Virus record (IMG/VR): IMGVR_UViG_3300009790_000035
Coordinates: 1 to 34,567 of that record
DNA length: 34,567 nt
DNA from: a virus
Direction: 5' to 3' (one strand)
This document shows positions 23,979-31,666 of this stretch, piece by piece (within the stretch, counting starts at the first letter, position 1; each line of letters starts with the position of its first letter). Made by a program: the position numbers and the translations under genes. The notes under the pieces are model-generated. The model saw only the letters and a list, made by a program, of their open reading frames with translations, was not told the origin of the DNA and did no database searches.

Positions 23979-24560
23979 TTATATTCTGTAGTGACCTACA
24001 TCATTTTTATATTTCATTCCTAAATAAGGAAGAACATTTTTTTGAAAAATATTAAAAGCAATAGTGACTCTAAGTTCATCGGTGTTGTTAGGTTCAACCC
24101 AATGCTTCACATCACTATTGAAATAAGTAAACGTTCCCGGGAAATGATTCTCAGGTACGTCAATTTCAAAGCTTGTACTTATAGGTGGTCCAGATAAAAA
24201 TATATTTCCTGCAAAAGTTTGAGAAACATTATCTGTTAGATGTTCAGGTTGATGCTGATGTGGAGCAATTCCTTCACCTCTTCTAAAAATATTTGCCCAA
24301 CAATTAACAGTACATTTACCAAACAATTCTTTAAATTTTGGGACAAGAATACTACGCATAGGTTCCATATACAAATAGTTAAACAACCTATTCCTTCCTG
24401 TCAGTGAGTCTTCACTTGTACCGGGATAGGTGTCTGGTCCCATTGATTTAACGAAGTCTTCTGTCTCAATAATGTAATCAGATATTTGTTTAGCTTCTTC
24501 TTCAGTAATGAAATGTTTTTCAATACGAAGGATCTCCTTCTGGTTCTTTAAGTTTTTCAC
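23979..24560 (-). CDS. 2OG-Fe(II) oxygenase family protein (copy 2 of 4), GTG start
   Basis: This 193-aa protein has a dioxygenase-like jelly roll. The metal site reads His101-Gln-His103 (APHQHQPEHL) in place of the usual HxD, with distal His153 (VKHWVEP). Arg164 lies 11 residues on (ELRVTIAFN) for 2-oxoglutarate. HxH at the first site occurs in the phage-enriched oxygenase group, so activity is possible but unproven. The start is taken as GTG 24560, because no ATG occurs in frame before residue 40; it overlaps the small membrane protein gene by 41 nt. It ends 8 nt before the glutamine riboswitch. The substrate is unknown. Confidence 0.75.
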   Translation of the reverse strand: MKNLKNQKEILRIEKHFITEEEAKQISDYIIETEDFVKSMGPDTYPGTSEDSLTGRNRLFNYLYMEPMRSILVPKFKELFGKCTVNCWANIFRRGEGIAPHQHQPEHLTDNVSQTFAGNIFLSGPPISTSFEIDVPENHFPGTFTYFNSDVKHWVEPNNTDELRVTIAFNIFQKNVLPYLGMKYKNDVGHYRI

Positions 24561-24741
24561 CTGTAAGTGCTTCTTCTAGTGATTGATATTCTTCTTCTTT
24601 TTTCTCTGGCTCGGGTGCGAAGTAAGTAACCGATGCTTTTAGTTTGTCAGATTGATGTGGCATATTATTCCAGTGGCGCATTACGCCGAACATAATAAAA
24701 AAGTTTGTAATTAATGTTGTAAATGTGAGAAAATTTTTCAA
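24520..24741 (-). CDS. Small single-pass membrane protein between two oxygenases, TTG start
   Basis: This 73-aa protein starts at TTG 24741, inside a TTGA overlap with the stop of the upstream oxygenase. The N-terminus is hydrophobic (FLTFTTLITNFFIMFGVM, residues 4-21), followed by a polar, charged domain with an acidic Glu/Lys-rich end (EPEKKEEEYQSLEEALTGEK). Topology suggests a membrane anchor with a soluble tail. It has no cysteine for lipidation. It sits in the psbA-oxygenase cassette, so it may localise or regulate those enzymes, or act at the thylakoid or plasma membrane. That is inference from context only; I do not recognise a family. Confidence 0.65.
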   Translation of the reverse strand: MKNFLTFTTLITNFFIMFGVMRHWNNMPHQSDKLKASVTYFAPEPEKKEEEYQSLEEALTGEKLKEPEGDPSY

Positions 24742-25340
24742 TTCATTTTACGAACGTTGAAGCTTAGAGACACTCGATACCCATCGACTCTGTTAGGAGA
24801 CTTAGGTACCAAGTGAGTTAAGTTGCTTGGAAATATAATTAGATCCCCTTCTTCAATATCTAATATGAACTGTGAATTTTGATCCCATATTCCATTATTA
24901 ATTGTTATTCCCTGTGCACTACAAACAAAACCATAGGTATTGTTGTCGCGTACAAAGATAGCAGGATAGTCTAGATCCTTATCAAAGTTAATATAGTAAA
25001 TTCCAGATAATATATTTGGCATATGATTATGAGCTTCTTGGTACATCCCGGGGGAGTGTACATTAAACCAAGTTTCTAGTTCATAATTGAAAGGATCAAA
25101 GTTATAATAATCCAGTACTTTTTTACACTCTCTTTCAATCTGTGGTATCACATAGCTTTTGCTATTTTCATATACTTCCTCTTGCCACGTATTGCAGTAC
25201 ACTGCCCACGGTGCTTTGTGAGTATCGTTATTACGAAAAGATTTAATTAGCTTTGGTAGTACAAGTCTCTTATAACTTTGATGATTTTCTATTTTGCTGT
25301 GATATATCGGATTACTAAATAGGGGGATAAATTTATTCAA
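24738..25340 (-). CDS. 2OG-Fe(II) oxygenase family protein (copy 3 of 4), TTG start
   Basis: This 200-aa protein is of the phage/cyanobacterial 'putative 2OG-Fe(II) oxygenase' type. It reads [28 protein letters not shown], with His104-Asn-His106 as first metal ligands. LTHLVP contributes distal His176, and YRVSLSFNV contributes Arg189. The SGIYY strand after the HxH is typical of this group. The start is TTG 25340, overlapping the TGA of psbA, with no obvious SD, so expression probably depends on coupling to psbA. Co-location with psbA and hli suggests activity during light-driven infection, but the substrate is unknown. Confidence 0.82.
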   Translation of the reverse strand: MNKFIPLFSNPIYHSKIENHQSYKRLVLPKLIKSFRNNDTHKAPWAVYCNTWQEEVYENSKSYVIPQIERECKKVLDYYNFDPFNYELETWFNVHSPGMYQEAHNHMPNILSGIYYINFDKDLDYPAIFVRDNNTYGFVCSAQGITINNGIWDQNSQFILDIEEGDLIIFPSNLTHLVPKSPNRVDGYRVSLSFNVRKMN

Positions 25341-26419
25341 GCAATTTGTGGTGCTGTTAAAGCAATTTGTGTGGATTCACTTGAAGCTAAATCAAGTGGG
25401 AAGTTGTGTGCGTTTCTTTCGTGCATAACTTCAAAGCCAAGGTTCTGTCTATTAACAATGTCAGCCCATGTAGGGATAACTTTGCCATTAGTATCAACAA
25501 CTGATTGGTTAAAGTTAAAGCCGTTAAGGTTAAATGCCATAGTGCATATACCCATAGATGTCAGCCATATGCCAACAACCGGCCAAGTACCAAGAAAGAA
25601 ATGAAGAGCACGGCTATTATTAAATGACGCATATTGAAAAATCAGTCTCCCAAAGTACCCGTGTGCAGCGACAATATTATATGTCTCTTCATCTTGCCCA
25701 AATTTATAGCCATAGTTCTGCGATACTTCGTCTGTCGTTTCTTTAACAAGTGAGGAAGTAACCAGACTTCCGTGCATAGCAGCGAAAAGAGCTCCACCGA
25801 ATACCCCAGCAACACCAGCCATATGGAATGGGTGCATGAGGATATTATGCTCGGCTTGGAATACGAACATAAAGTTAAAAGTACCAGAGATACCCAAAGG
25901 CATACCATCACTGAAACTCCCTTGTCCGAAAGGGTAAACTAAGAACACTGCGAGAGCTGCGGATAGTGGTGCTGTGTAAGCAATAAATATCCATGGTCTC
26001 ATTCCTAGTCTGTATGAAAGTTCCCACTGTCTCCCTGCATATGCTGCTACTCCTATTAAGAAGTGGAAGATAATGAGTTGATATGGTCCGCCATTGTATA
26101 GCCATTCGTCTAAAGTTCCGGCTTCCCATATCGGATAAAAGTGCAGTCCTATTGCATTGGAGCTTGGAACTACTGCTCCTGATATTATGTTGTTTCCGTA
26201 CAACAACGAGCCTGATACTGGCTCACGTATGCCATCTATATCAACAGGCGGTGCTGCGATAAAGGCGAGAATAAAACATGTAGTAGCTGCTAGTAAACAA
26301 GGGATCATTAACACACCAAACCAACCTACATATAGGCGGTTCTCTGTGCTAGTAACCCACTCGCAAAACCTTTGCCAATTACTACTGGTGCTTTCTCTTG
26401 TTAGTGAGATTGCTGCCAT
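25337..26419 (-). CDS. psbA: Photosystem II D1 protein
   Basis: This is full-length D1 (360 aa), without intron or disruption. Ligands are intact with a one-residue offset from the standard numbering: Tyr162 (YZ), Asp171, Glu190, His191, His199, His333, Glu334, His338 and Asp343. Ala345 is the C-terminal processing point, followed by a normal extension ([15 protein letters not shown]). Position 131 (standard 130) is Gln, the form usually associated with low-light D1. The [16 protein letters not shown] end is typical of marine picocyanobacteria and their phages. Phage D1 replaces the fast-turning-over host protein so photosynthesis continues during infection. The ATG overlaps the hli stop (TAATG), so both are translated together. 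Confidence 0.99.
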   Translation of the reverse strand: MAAISLTRESTSSNWQRFCEWVTSTENRLYVGWFGVLMIPCLLAATTCFILAFIAAPPVDIDGIREPVSGSLLYGNNIISGAVVPSSNAIGLHFYPIWEAGTLDEWLYNGGPYQLIIFHFLIGVAAYAGRQWELSYRLGMRPWIFIAYTAPLSAALAVFLVYPFGQGSFSDGMPLGISGTFNFMFVFQAEHNILMHPFHMAGVAGVFGGALFAAMHGSLVTSSLVKETTDEVSQNYGYKFGQDEETYNIVAAHGYFGRLIFQYASFNNSRALHFFLGTWPVVGIWLTSMGICTMAFNLNGFNFNQSVVDTNGKVIPTWADIVNRQNLGFEVMHERNAHNFPLDLASSESTQIALTAPQIA

Positions 26420-26610
26420 TAAAATATACCGGGGATAATTTGACCGGTTGTTACGTATGCGCCAACGGCTGCTACGAAGCCAAGCATTGCTGCCCAGCCA
26501 TTAAATCTTTCTGCTTCTGGTGTCATAATTGGTTGTTTAGGAAGAACCTCGATAGGAGGTTCATAAGGGTATTCATTATCGAACAGGGTATCTAAGTCTT
26601 TTGTTTTCAT
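26419..26610 (-). CDS. hli: High-light-inducible protein
   Basis: This 63-aa protein has a hydrophilic N-terminus and one transmembrane helix carrying the chlorophyll-binding motif [16 protein letters not shown] (about residues 33-48). It is followed by the TGQIIPGIF ending that marks the marine phage and Prochlorococcus hli group. HLIPs protect photosystem II and its repair intermediates from excess light. The gene lies immediately upstream of psbA with one-base overlaps at both ends, so photoprotection and D1 supply are made together. The place between scaffold and capsid is the same as in P-SSP7-type podoviruses. Confidence 0.97.
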   Translation of the reverse strand: MKTKDLDTLFDNEYPYEPPIEVLPKQPIMTPEAERFNGWAAMLGFVAAVGAYVTTGQIIPGIF

Positions 26611-26759
26611 TACATCCCTGCATCTTTCATTGCTTGTTCAAGCTGTGAATAGTGTTTCTTTTTAGCCTTCCCGGTCATAATGTCATTTTTCATTGTGTCC
26701 CAAAGAGTTGGCTTCTTCTTTTTCTTCGTCTTCAGCTTGTCTTTATTAGAAGTTGACAT
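26610..26759 (-). CDS. 49-aa basic small protein
   Basis: This short gene runs from ATG 26759 to TAA 26610. The product is very basic at its N-terminus (DKLKTKKKKKPTLWD), then helical (TMKNDIMTGKAKKKHYSQLEQAMKDAGM). It begins inside the last codons of the scaffold gene and ends in a TAATG overlap with hli, so it bridges head morphogenesis and the photosynthesis cassette. Composition suggests nucleic-acid or acidic-surface binding. I do not recognise a family and infer nothing about function. The strict coupling makes translation likely. Confidence 0.75.
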   Translation of the reverse strand: MSTSNKDKLKTKKKKKPTLWDTMKNDIMTGKAKKKHYSQLEQAMKDAGM

Positions 26760-27537
26760 TGGATCTATCTAGTTTGTCTATTACGTCCTGTCTGTATGCA
26801 GGATCTTTGTCATACCTAGGATCACCAACAGCTGCGACTAATTCAGCTTGACTGCGGAATACTTCTCCGCTTGACTTAGCTGGTTTGCCTTGTAAGGTTG
26901 TACCTTCATAGCCATTAGCTCCTTCGTATTGAGCTTTTAAACCAGCCACTGCAAGTTTGATCATCTCAACATTGCCTGTCTGGACTACGCCATCAAAGGC
27001 ATCGGTTTGTGTCTTAGATAAGTTCTGTCCAGCCCAAGACACAATTTGGTTGTATTGCTGAACACCTCCTACGGAGTTTTGTACTTGATTAACTTGTGCG
27101 TCAGACATGTCAGCAGCTTGTTGTTGCTGCGGAGCATTTTTTATTGACTGAACATACGCATTAACTAAGTCCTTACTACTCATAGAGGAGAACTTCTCAA
27201 TCGTTTCATCAGATAAAGAGTTCTCATTGCCGTAGTACTCAGCAGATGCTTCTGCAATCAGAGACATTGCTGGGCTCTCTTCGGCTTTAGGTTCTTCGGT
27301 TACTTCTTGGGTTTCTTGTTCCCCTTCTTGTACCCCATCTGAATCTCCTAATTTCTTTTGTAATTCAAGGTAAGCATTCTCTAAGTCTTGTGGATTCTTA
27401 TACTTACCAGCTAGTAGCCCTTCTTGTTCTGCTACTAATTCTTCACCCACCTTAAGGGAGTCCTGCTCTTCTGGAGTAAGGACTTCCGTTTGTTCAGGTG
27501 CGTCACTAATTGTAAATGTTTGATTTTCTTCTGCCAT
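26746..27537 (-). CDS. Scaffolding/capsid assembly protein (gp9-like)
   Basis: This 263-aa protein (T7 gp9 is 307 aa) is encoded between portal and capsid. It is acidic in its first half (TEVLTPEEQDSLKVGEELVAEQEG, then QEGEQETQEVTEEPKAEE). It contains the LLAGKYKNPQDLENAYLELQKKLG pattern that is typical of podoviral scaffold proteins. The C-terminal part is helical and ends VIDKLDRSNVNF. Scaffold proteins shape the procapsid and leave before DNA fills it. The start follows the portal stop directly (TAA then ATG). Confidence 0.92.
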   Translation of the reverse strand: MAEENQTFTISDAPEQTEVLTPEEQDSLKVGEELVAEQEGLLAGKYKNPQDLENAYLELQKKLGDSDGVQEGEQETQEVTEEPKAEESPAMSLIAEASAEYYGNENSLSDETIEKFSSMSSKDLVNAYVQSIKNAPQQQQAADMSDAQVNQVQNSVGGVQQYNQIVSWAGQNLSKTQTDAFDGVVQTGNVEMIKLAVAGLKAQYEGANGYEGTTLQGKPAKSSGEVFRSQAELVAAVGDPRYDKDPAYRQDVIDKLDRSNVNF

Positions 27538-29139
27538 TTATTCTGTTGGTGGTGGTGCCTGTTCATCAGCTACCATTTGTTGTTGCATCTCAGCAGCAAG
27601 CTGTGGATTCTTTTGTGGGTCCATCATTGGAGTACCAGCTAATTGTCCTGCTTGATCTAGTAAAGATTTCTGAGTTGCTTGAGCTTGCTGTTGTTGCATC
27701 TCTTGAGCCATCTGCTCTTGAGTCTTAACAAGGTTCAAGATATCAATACCTTGAGCAGCAGCTAACCTCTTGATTGCTTCTAGTGGCTGTACATATTTCA
27801 TCAAAGCTTCTGGTCCAAGGGTCTGTGCAATAGTCCCTATGAACTGGGTCAATGATTCTCTATCTTGTCCTCTACCCAAAGCATTTATACCAGCTACGAT
27901 TGTAGGTCTGACTATATCTTTAGGTAGTTTTGGTATTTGATTACTTCTCTGTAAAACTAATAGAGTTCTGTTGAGATAAGGTATCAAGAACTCAACAGTT
28001 AATAGTGAAAAGATTCCACCTAGCTGTTGCTCTAGTTCCAACTGAGTAAGGCGTACCTCCTCTGCTGTTACCCTCTCTGCATTCCTTACATTCATAACAA
28101 GGAAGTTTTCTTTTAGTCGTCTTTCAATACCGACAGCCATTCTTTCTGCTGTTGCAAAATCTGCTGTCTTACCTACTTGAACGACCTGTACATCCTCAGC
28201 TCGTCCTTGGACGATTGCACCATTACCAGCTTTAGCAATGGTTTGTGGTTTGGTTGTACTTGATGGGGATACCAGAAATATAACTTTGGCTGCTGCTGCA
28301 CTACCTTCAACGAGAGCTTGAGATAATCCTTCGAGAGTTTTTAAATCTCCCATGAACTCCTCTACTCTTCCTCTTCCATAGTCTTCGCCATCAACAGTAT
28401 TGAATCTTAAAACTAACCAAGGACTAGCATCTTTAGGTGCAGTGCTTTTGCTCTTAGGTAGAACCTTACCAAATACTTCTTGGTGCCACTGCCATCTGCC
28501 ATCTACTAATTTGACATATGTATATACTTCTACGTCATCTTTGTCACTGTTCTGAGTTTCATCAACAACTGTGTTGGGAACCTCTTCAGGGATATCAAAC
28601 TCTAATACCTTTCTACTGATTAATTCTTTAGTGACTATCTCTAAAACGTTACCGTTACCATCTCGGTTAACGACATACCTTGAAAGAGGGAAGGTCTTTA
28701 GACCATCTTTGCCCATAAAAATTAGTGCATTGCCACCAACAATTAAATGTTTAAGTGCCTGATGAATAGTCACCCTGTCACTTGACGCAGCAATGTAGTC
28801 CATGATCATCTTCTCAATCTTGGAGAAAGATAAATCAAGTTCTCCCTTTATTTTTGGGTCATCTTGAAATTCGCCTAGCTTGTCTTCTCTTACTTGGAGT
28901 TTGAAGAAGCTTGTCTGTGGAGGTAGGACAGCCAACATAAGTTTGGCTGCCAACGTCACACAGCAGGAAGCTCCTACACTTTGCCAAGGTACTCTTAAGG
29001 TTTCGTGGCTTGGTTTTGACGATGTGTCGTCTTGTATAAGGTACGGCAACGTGAGTTCTGAACATTCAACTGCTTTATCTAAGAACTGTCTTCGATCATT
29101 GCTTAGTTGATTGTATCTTTCACGTGCTGATGTCTTCAA
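27538..29139 (-). CDS. Portal protein / head-tail connector (gp8-like), TTG start
   Basis: This 533-aa protein is almost the length of T7 gp8 (536 aa). Recognisable blocks include RYNQLSNDRRQFLDKAVECSELTLPYL at the start, the WQSVGASCCVTLAAKLMLAVLPPQTSFFKL region (about residues 50-80), and LVEGSAAAAKVIFLVSPS. MNVRNAERVTAEEVRLTQLELEQQLGGIFSLL is the central block that lies near the channel. The C-terminus is Gln-rich (MQQQQAQATQ) and low in complexity. Twelve copies should form the DNA entry and exit ring. The start is TTG 29139 in a TTGA overlap with the proline-rich gene; there is no ATG nearby in frame. Confidence 0.96.
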   Translation of the reverse strand: MKTSARERYNQLSNDRRQFLDKAVECSELTLPYLIQDDTSSKPSHETLRVPWQSVGASCCVTLAAKLMLAVLPPQTSFFKLQVREDKLGEFQDDPKIKGELDLSFSKIEKMIMDYIAASSDRVTIHQALKHLIVGGNALIFMGKDGLKTFPLSRYVVNRDGNGNVLEIVTKELISRKVLEFDIPEEVPNTVVDETQNSDKDDVEVYTYVKLVDGRWQWHQEVFGKVLPKSKSTAPKDASPWLVLRFNTVDGEDYGRGRVEEFMGDLKTLEGLSQALVEGSAAAAKVIFLVSPSSTTKPQTIAKAGNGAIVQGRAEDVQVVQVGKTADFATAERMAVGIERRLKENFLVMNVRNAERVTAEEVRLTQLELEQQLGGIFSLLTVEFLIPYLNRTLLVLQRSNQIPKLPKDIVRPTIVAGINALGRGQDRESLTQFIGTIAQTLGPEALMKYVQPLEAIKRLAAAQGIDILNLVKTQEQMAQEMQQQQAQATQKSLLDQAGQLAGTPMMDPQKNPQLAAEMQQQMVADEQAPPPTE

Positions 29140-29396
29140 TTATTGAGTCCTCCACCTTGCCCTTGCTGGGCTTGAACATTAGTTTCAGGTTTTAAAGGAA
29201 TCATTAACTGACTTGATCCTTGGGCGTTTTCGCCTGTTGCTCTTTGTGATTGAGCTTGTTGTACCTGTGGGTTCACGTCCTGCTCAACTGGTTCCGGTGT
29301 AGGAAGTGGAGCTGGAGGTGCGGGAGGTACTGGTGGTGGTGGGGGTAAGGGAGCTGGTGGTGGTGGTGCGGGGTTGCCCCCTCCAAAAATACACAT
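29136..29396 (-). CDS. Proline-rich small protein upstream of portal
   Basis: This 86-aa protein starts MCIFGGG and continues into a 30-residue Pro/Ala run (PPPPAPLPPPPPVPPAPPAP). It then has a polar Gln/Glu-rich part ending GQGGGLNN. It has one cysteine at position 2; MC followed by a non-charged segment could suggest an acylation site, though no signal peptide is present. The ATG overlaps the preceding stop (TAATG) and the TGA overlaps the portal TTG. I recall similar MCxFG-Pro-rich proteins before the portal in other cyanophages, possibly virion-associated, with no known activity. Confidence 0.75.
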   Translation of the reverse strand: MCIFGGGNPAPPPPAPLPPPPPVPPAPPAPLPTPEPVEQDVNPQVQQAQSQRATGENAQGSSQLMIPLKPETNVQAQQGQGGGLNN

Positions 29397-29587
29397 TAGA
29401 TTTCTTCCTCCATGATGGATCTTATATATTCAATGACGCTGGCTTGACCAGCTCTGTACATAATTGTGTTTATGTCTTCTTTAGGATGGATTGGTTTCCA
29501 ACCAAAATTTTCCTCAAGTTTATCTATCAGCTTGTCTAACCTTTCGTTGTGAAGCTTAAGCGTATTGAGGGAGATTTCTGTTGTCAT
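29396..29587 (-). CDS. 63-aa small helical protein
   Basis: Taken from ATG 29587, 32 nt inside the end of the RNR beta gene. An in-frame start 39 nt upstream is possible but adds only residues read inside nrdB. The product has a charged amphipathic helix (LKLHNERLDKLIDKLEENFGW), then KPIHPKEDINTIMYRAGQASVIEYI. Leu and Ile at heptad spacing suggest a short coiled coil. It ends in a TAATG overlap with the proline-rich gene. No family is recognised. It marks the switch from nucleotide metabolism to head genes. Confidence 0.7.
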   Translation of the reverse strand: MTTEISLNTLKLHNERLDKLIDKLEENFGWKPIHPKEDINTIMYRAGQASVIEYIRSIMEEEI

Positions 29588-30269
29588 GTTCAAAGAACGC
29601 AGGCATTCTGGCTGCCTTGGTGCCATTTAATTGTGGTGCTTTGCCTTCATACATAAGGCGATCACTAGCATCGAGCCAAAATTTTTTGCTCAAATATTTA
29701 TCGGAGTTTTCCATAGCCAATGGTTGCATGATCCAATTAATAGTTGCCTTTCTTAGTTTGTCTAATGACTGACTAGGTTTTAGACCTAGCTCGGCACAGA
29801 CTAAGGAGTTAGTTGCCACGTGGACTTGTTCGTCCCGGGAGATGTCTGCCGAAACAGTCATCAACCCAGCATCTCCGTTAAATCTGAAGAAAGGTAAGAG
29901 AACAAAGAAGATTGCTCTCTCGATAACTAATGCTTTTGTAATTGTGTGATCAGGATGAGCCATCCAAGCATCTCGTAGGCGTAAAGCTTCAGCTTCGGCT
30001 TTGTCATCTACGCCGTGGGCGTTGGTGATGTATCCGAGTGCTAGGTCATGCTTGATCTCATCTTTTACGTTTGATTCCAAAAGTTTTCTACTCTTTTCAG
30101 GAATTTCAGAGAGTGCTCCAGATATAAAGTCGCCAACCGGCAGTTCCATGTGGCGTATTGCAAGAGCACGGTAGATGGTTTCTTCTGCTCCATTTTTAAA
30201 AGTTCCTTTAGTAGGTTGGACCGGTGTCCAAGTTCTTTTTCTTTCTAATAATTTGTCGTAGGGGTTCAT
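29556..30269 (-). CDS. nrdB: Class I ribonucleotide reductase small (beta) subunit, radical tyrosine absent
   Basis: This 237-aa protein is shorter than typical R2 proteins (about 320-380 aa). Di-metal ligands are visible as Glu71-x-x-His74 (DEIKHDLAL), Glu117 (VIERAIFF) and Glu147-x-x-His150 (RDEQVHVA), with Glu42 a candidate for the first carboxylate. The position of the radical tyrosine, seven residues after the first Glu of ExxH, is Leu78, so a stable Tyr radical is not expected there. This resembles class Ic or Id enzymes that use a metal-based oxidant. It partners with the alpha subunit encoded just upstream (ATGA overlap) to make deoxynucleotides for phage DNA. I recall that P-SSP7-type RNR was reassigned to class I with an unusual beta subunit. 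Confidence 0.85.
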   Translation of the reverse strand: MNPYDKLLERKRTWTPVQPTKGTFKNGAEETIYRALAIRHMELPVGDFISGALSEIPEKSRKLLESNVKDEIKHDLALGYITNAHGVDDKAEAEALRLRDAWMAHPDHTITKALVIERAIFFVLLPFFRFNGDAGLMTVSADISRDEQVHVATNSLVCAELGLKPSQSLDKLRKATINWIMQPLAMENSDKYLSKKFWLDASDRLMYEGKAPQLNGTKAARMPAFFEHDNRNLPQYA

Positions 30270-31666
30270 TGTTGACAGTCACAAGCTAATTCATCGGGTT
30301 TGTTGCTCATTATGTCTGCCAAGTAAGCGTCAACTTCGGACTCATCCAATGCAGCGTAAGCATCTGACTTGTCCTGAACGTCTCCCATTACTTGCAGAGA
30401 ATAATAGAGAGAAGTCTGTGGACTAGAAAGCCACTCTTCTACAAATGCTTCATCGTAAGTCACCATGTCGCTCCAAGAATTGAAGCTATAGCCATGAAGC
30501 AAACCAGTTCTATTTAGCATAATCATTATTTGATCAGCTACTTTCTTATACGCATCCCAGCCTACCTCGCTGGCTATTTCTACGTTGCCATATTCAACTC
30601 GTTCTACCCCAAATTCACCCGAATCCCTGTCAACTGTACGTGATATAGGAGGTGCGATCTCAGGAGTTGCTGTGTAGCCATTGAGATCCCTGCTTCTATA
30701 CGAACAACTAGCTGTTGGAGCTATGGCAAATGCTCTAATCATGTTGTTCTCTCTTGCTATGTTAGCTGCTTCTTGTATGCCGAGATAAAGTTCACGCGCA
30801 GCTAACCCTGCGTATCCTTCGTAAGGTTGAGCATCATTAGTTGCTTCAAGAGCCTTACCAAACTCGGCATATGTAATCTTATTATTTGCTAGGAAGTTGG
30901 CTAGACCTAAGAGTCCGAAGCCGACTTGCCTGTCGATATCTGGTGTAAGATATTCTCCAGATTCTCCAACCCCTGTGACACCATGGAGCTTACACAAGCT
31001 GGACATGCCTTCACGGAAACCTGATCGTAGGTCGCCGATACGACAGGCAGACATATTAAGGTGCTGTAAGAGACACGTTCCGCGTGAGGGCAAGTAAACC
31101 TCAAGACAGACGTTTGAGTAGATTCGTTTTCCATTTTTATCGTGTTTTATTTTGTTGAGCCAGATGTCTCCCCTAGCAATTCCTCGTATAATTGCTTCCT
31201 TTGTTTTAGCTGAGGAATTAGCCCACCCTGATTGGGTAAGGTCAACACATCTTTTAACCCATGGGAGTTCTTCTCTTTTGACTTGCAAGAAGTCAATAAT
31301 ATCGGGGTGATCAATATCAAGGTGAAGAACGCACGCGCCATTGCGGTACGTCCCACCGCGTCTAAGTATTTCATTTAATGTTGAGTAGATTTTTGCGAAC
31401 GACACTGGACCGCTTGCAACAAGCGTGTCAGGTCCTTTATTAGTTCTCGTTCCCTTTGGTCGTAGTTTCGACAGGTGGACTGCGACTCCTGCTCCATAGC
31501 GGAGAGCGTGCGATACAAATCGCCAGCTTTGTTCGATTCCATCGCTTCCTTCCATTGAGTCTTCAACAACGAAGACAGTACATGATACGGGTAGACGAGA
31601 TTGTGGATTATCAATCCATGCTTGGACTCTTCCAGTCCGAGCTATTATGTTTGCGGTTTCTGCCAT
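30266..31666 (-). CDS. nrdA: Class I ribonucleotide reductase large (alpha) subunit, compact form
   Basis: This 466-aa catalytic subunit lacks an ATP-cone and is much shorter than bacterial NrdA (about 760 aa). Catalytic residues are present: Cys29 (LPVSCTVF), Asn185-x-Cys187-x-Glu189 (SNVCLEVY) and Cys198 (GTCLL). Tyr421-Tyr422 (TSLYYSLQ) match the radical-transfer tyrosine pair, and Cys462-x-Cys464 close to the C-terminus would re-reduce the active site. The YY pair and adjacent beta gene make it class I instead of the class II name often given to this phage enzyme. Loss of the ATP-cone suggests it is not shut off by dATP. It overlaps the preceding oxygenase by 22 nt. Confidence 0.92.
   Translation of the reverse strand: MAETANIIARTGRVQAWIDNPQSRLPVSCTVFVVEDSMEGSDGIEQSWRFVSHALRYGAGVAVHLSKLRPKGTRTNKGPDTLVASGPVSFAKIYSTLNEILRRGGTYRNGACVLHLDIDHPDIIDFLQVKREELPWVKRCVDLTQSGWANSSAKTKEAIIRGIARGDIWLNKIKHDKNGKRIYSNVCLEVYLPSRGTCLLQHLNMSACRIGDLRSGFREGMSSLCKLHGVTGVGESGEYLTPDIDRQVGFGLLGLANFLANNKITYAEFGKALEATNDAQPYEGYAGLAARELYLGIQEAANIARENNMIRAFAIAPTASCSYRSRDLNGYTATPEIAPPISRTVDRDSGEFGVERVEYGNVEIASEVGWDAYKKVADQIMIMLNRTGLLHGYSFNSWSDMVTYDEAFVEEWLSSPQTSLYYSLQVMGDVQDKSDAYAALDESEVDAYLADIMSNKPDELACDCQQ

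Noticed and set aside
23979-25340. Tandem duplication as the origin of the two oxygenases beside psbA
   Set aside because: Apart from HxH, distal His and Arg they share little sequence and differ in motif spacing (11 versus 13 residues from His to Arg), so a recent duplication is not supported.
26420-26760. Search for a bacterial -35/-10 promoter before hli and psbA
   Set aside because: The genes overlap end to end and AT-rich hexamers are abundant by chance; nothing stood out enough to report.
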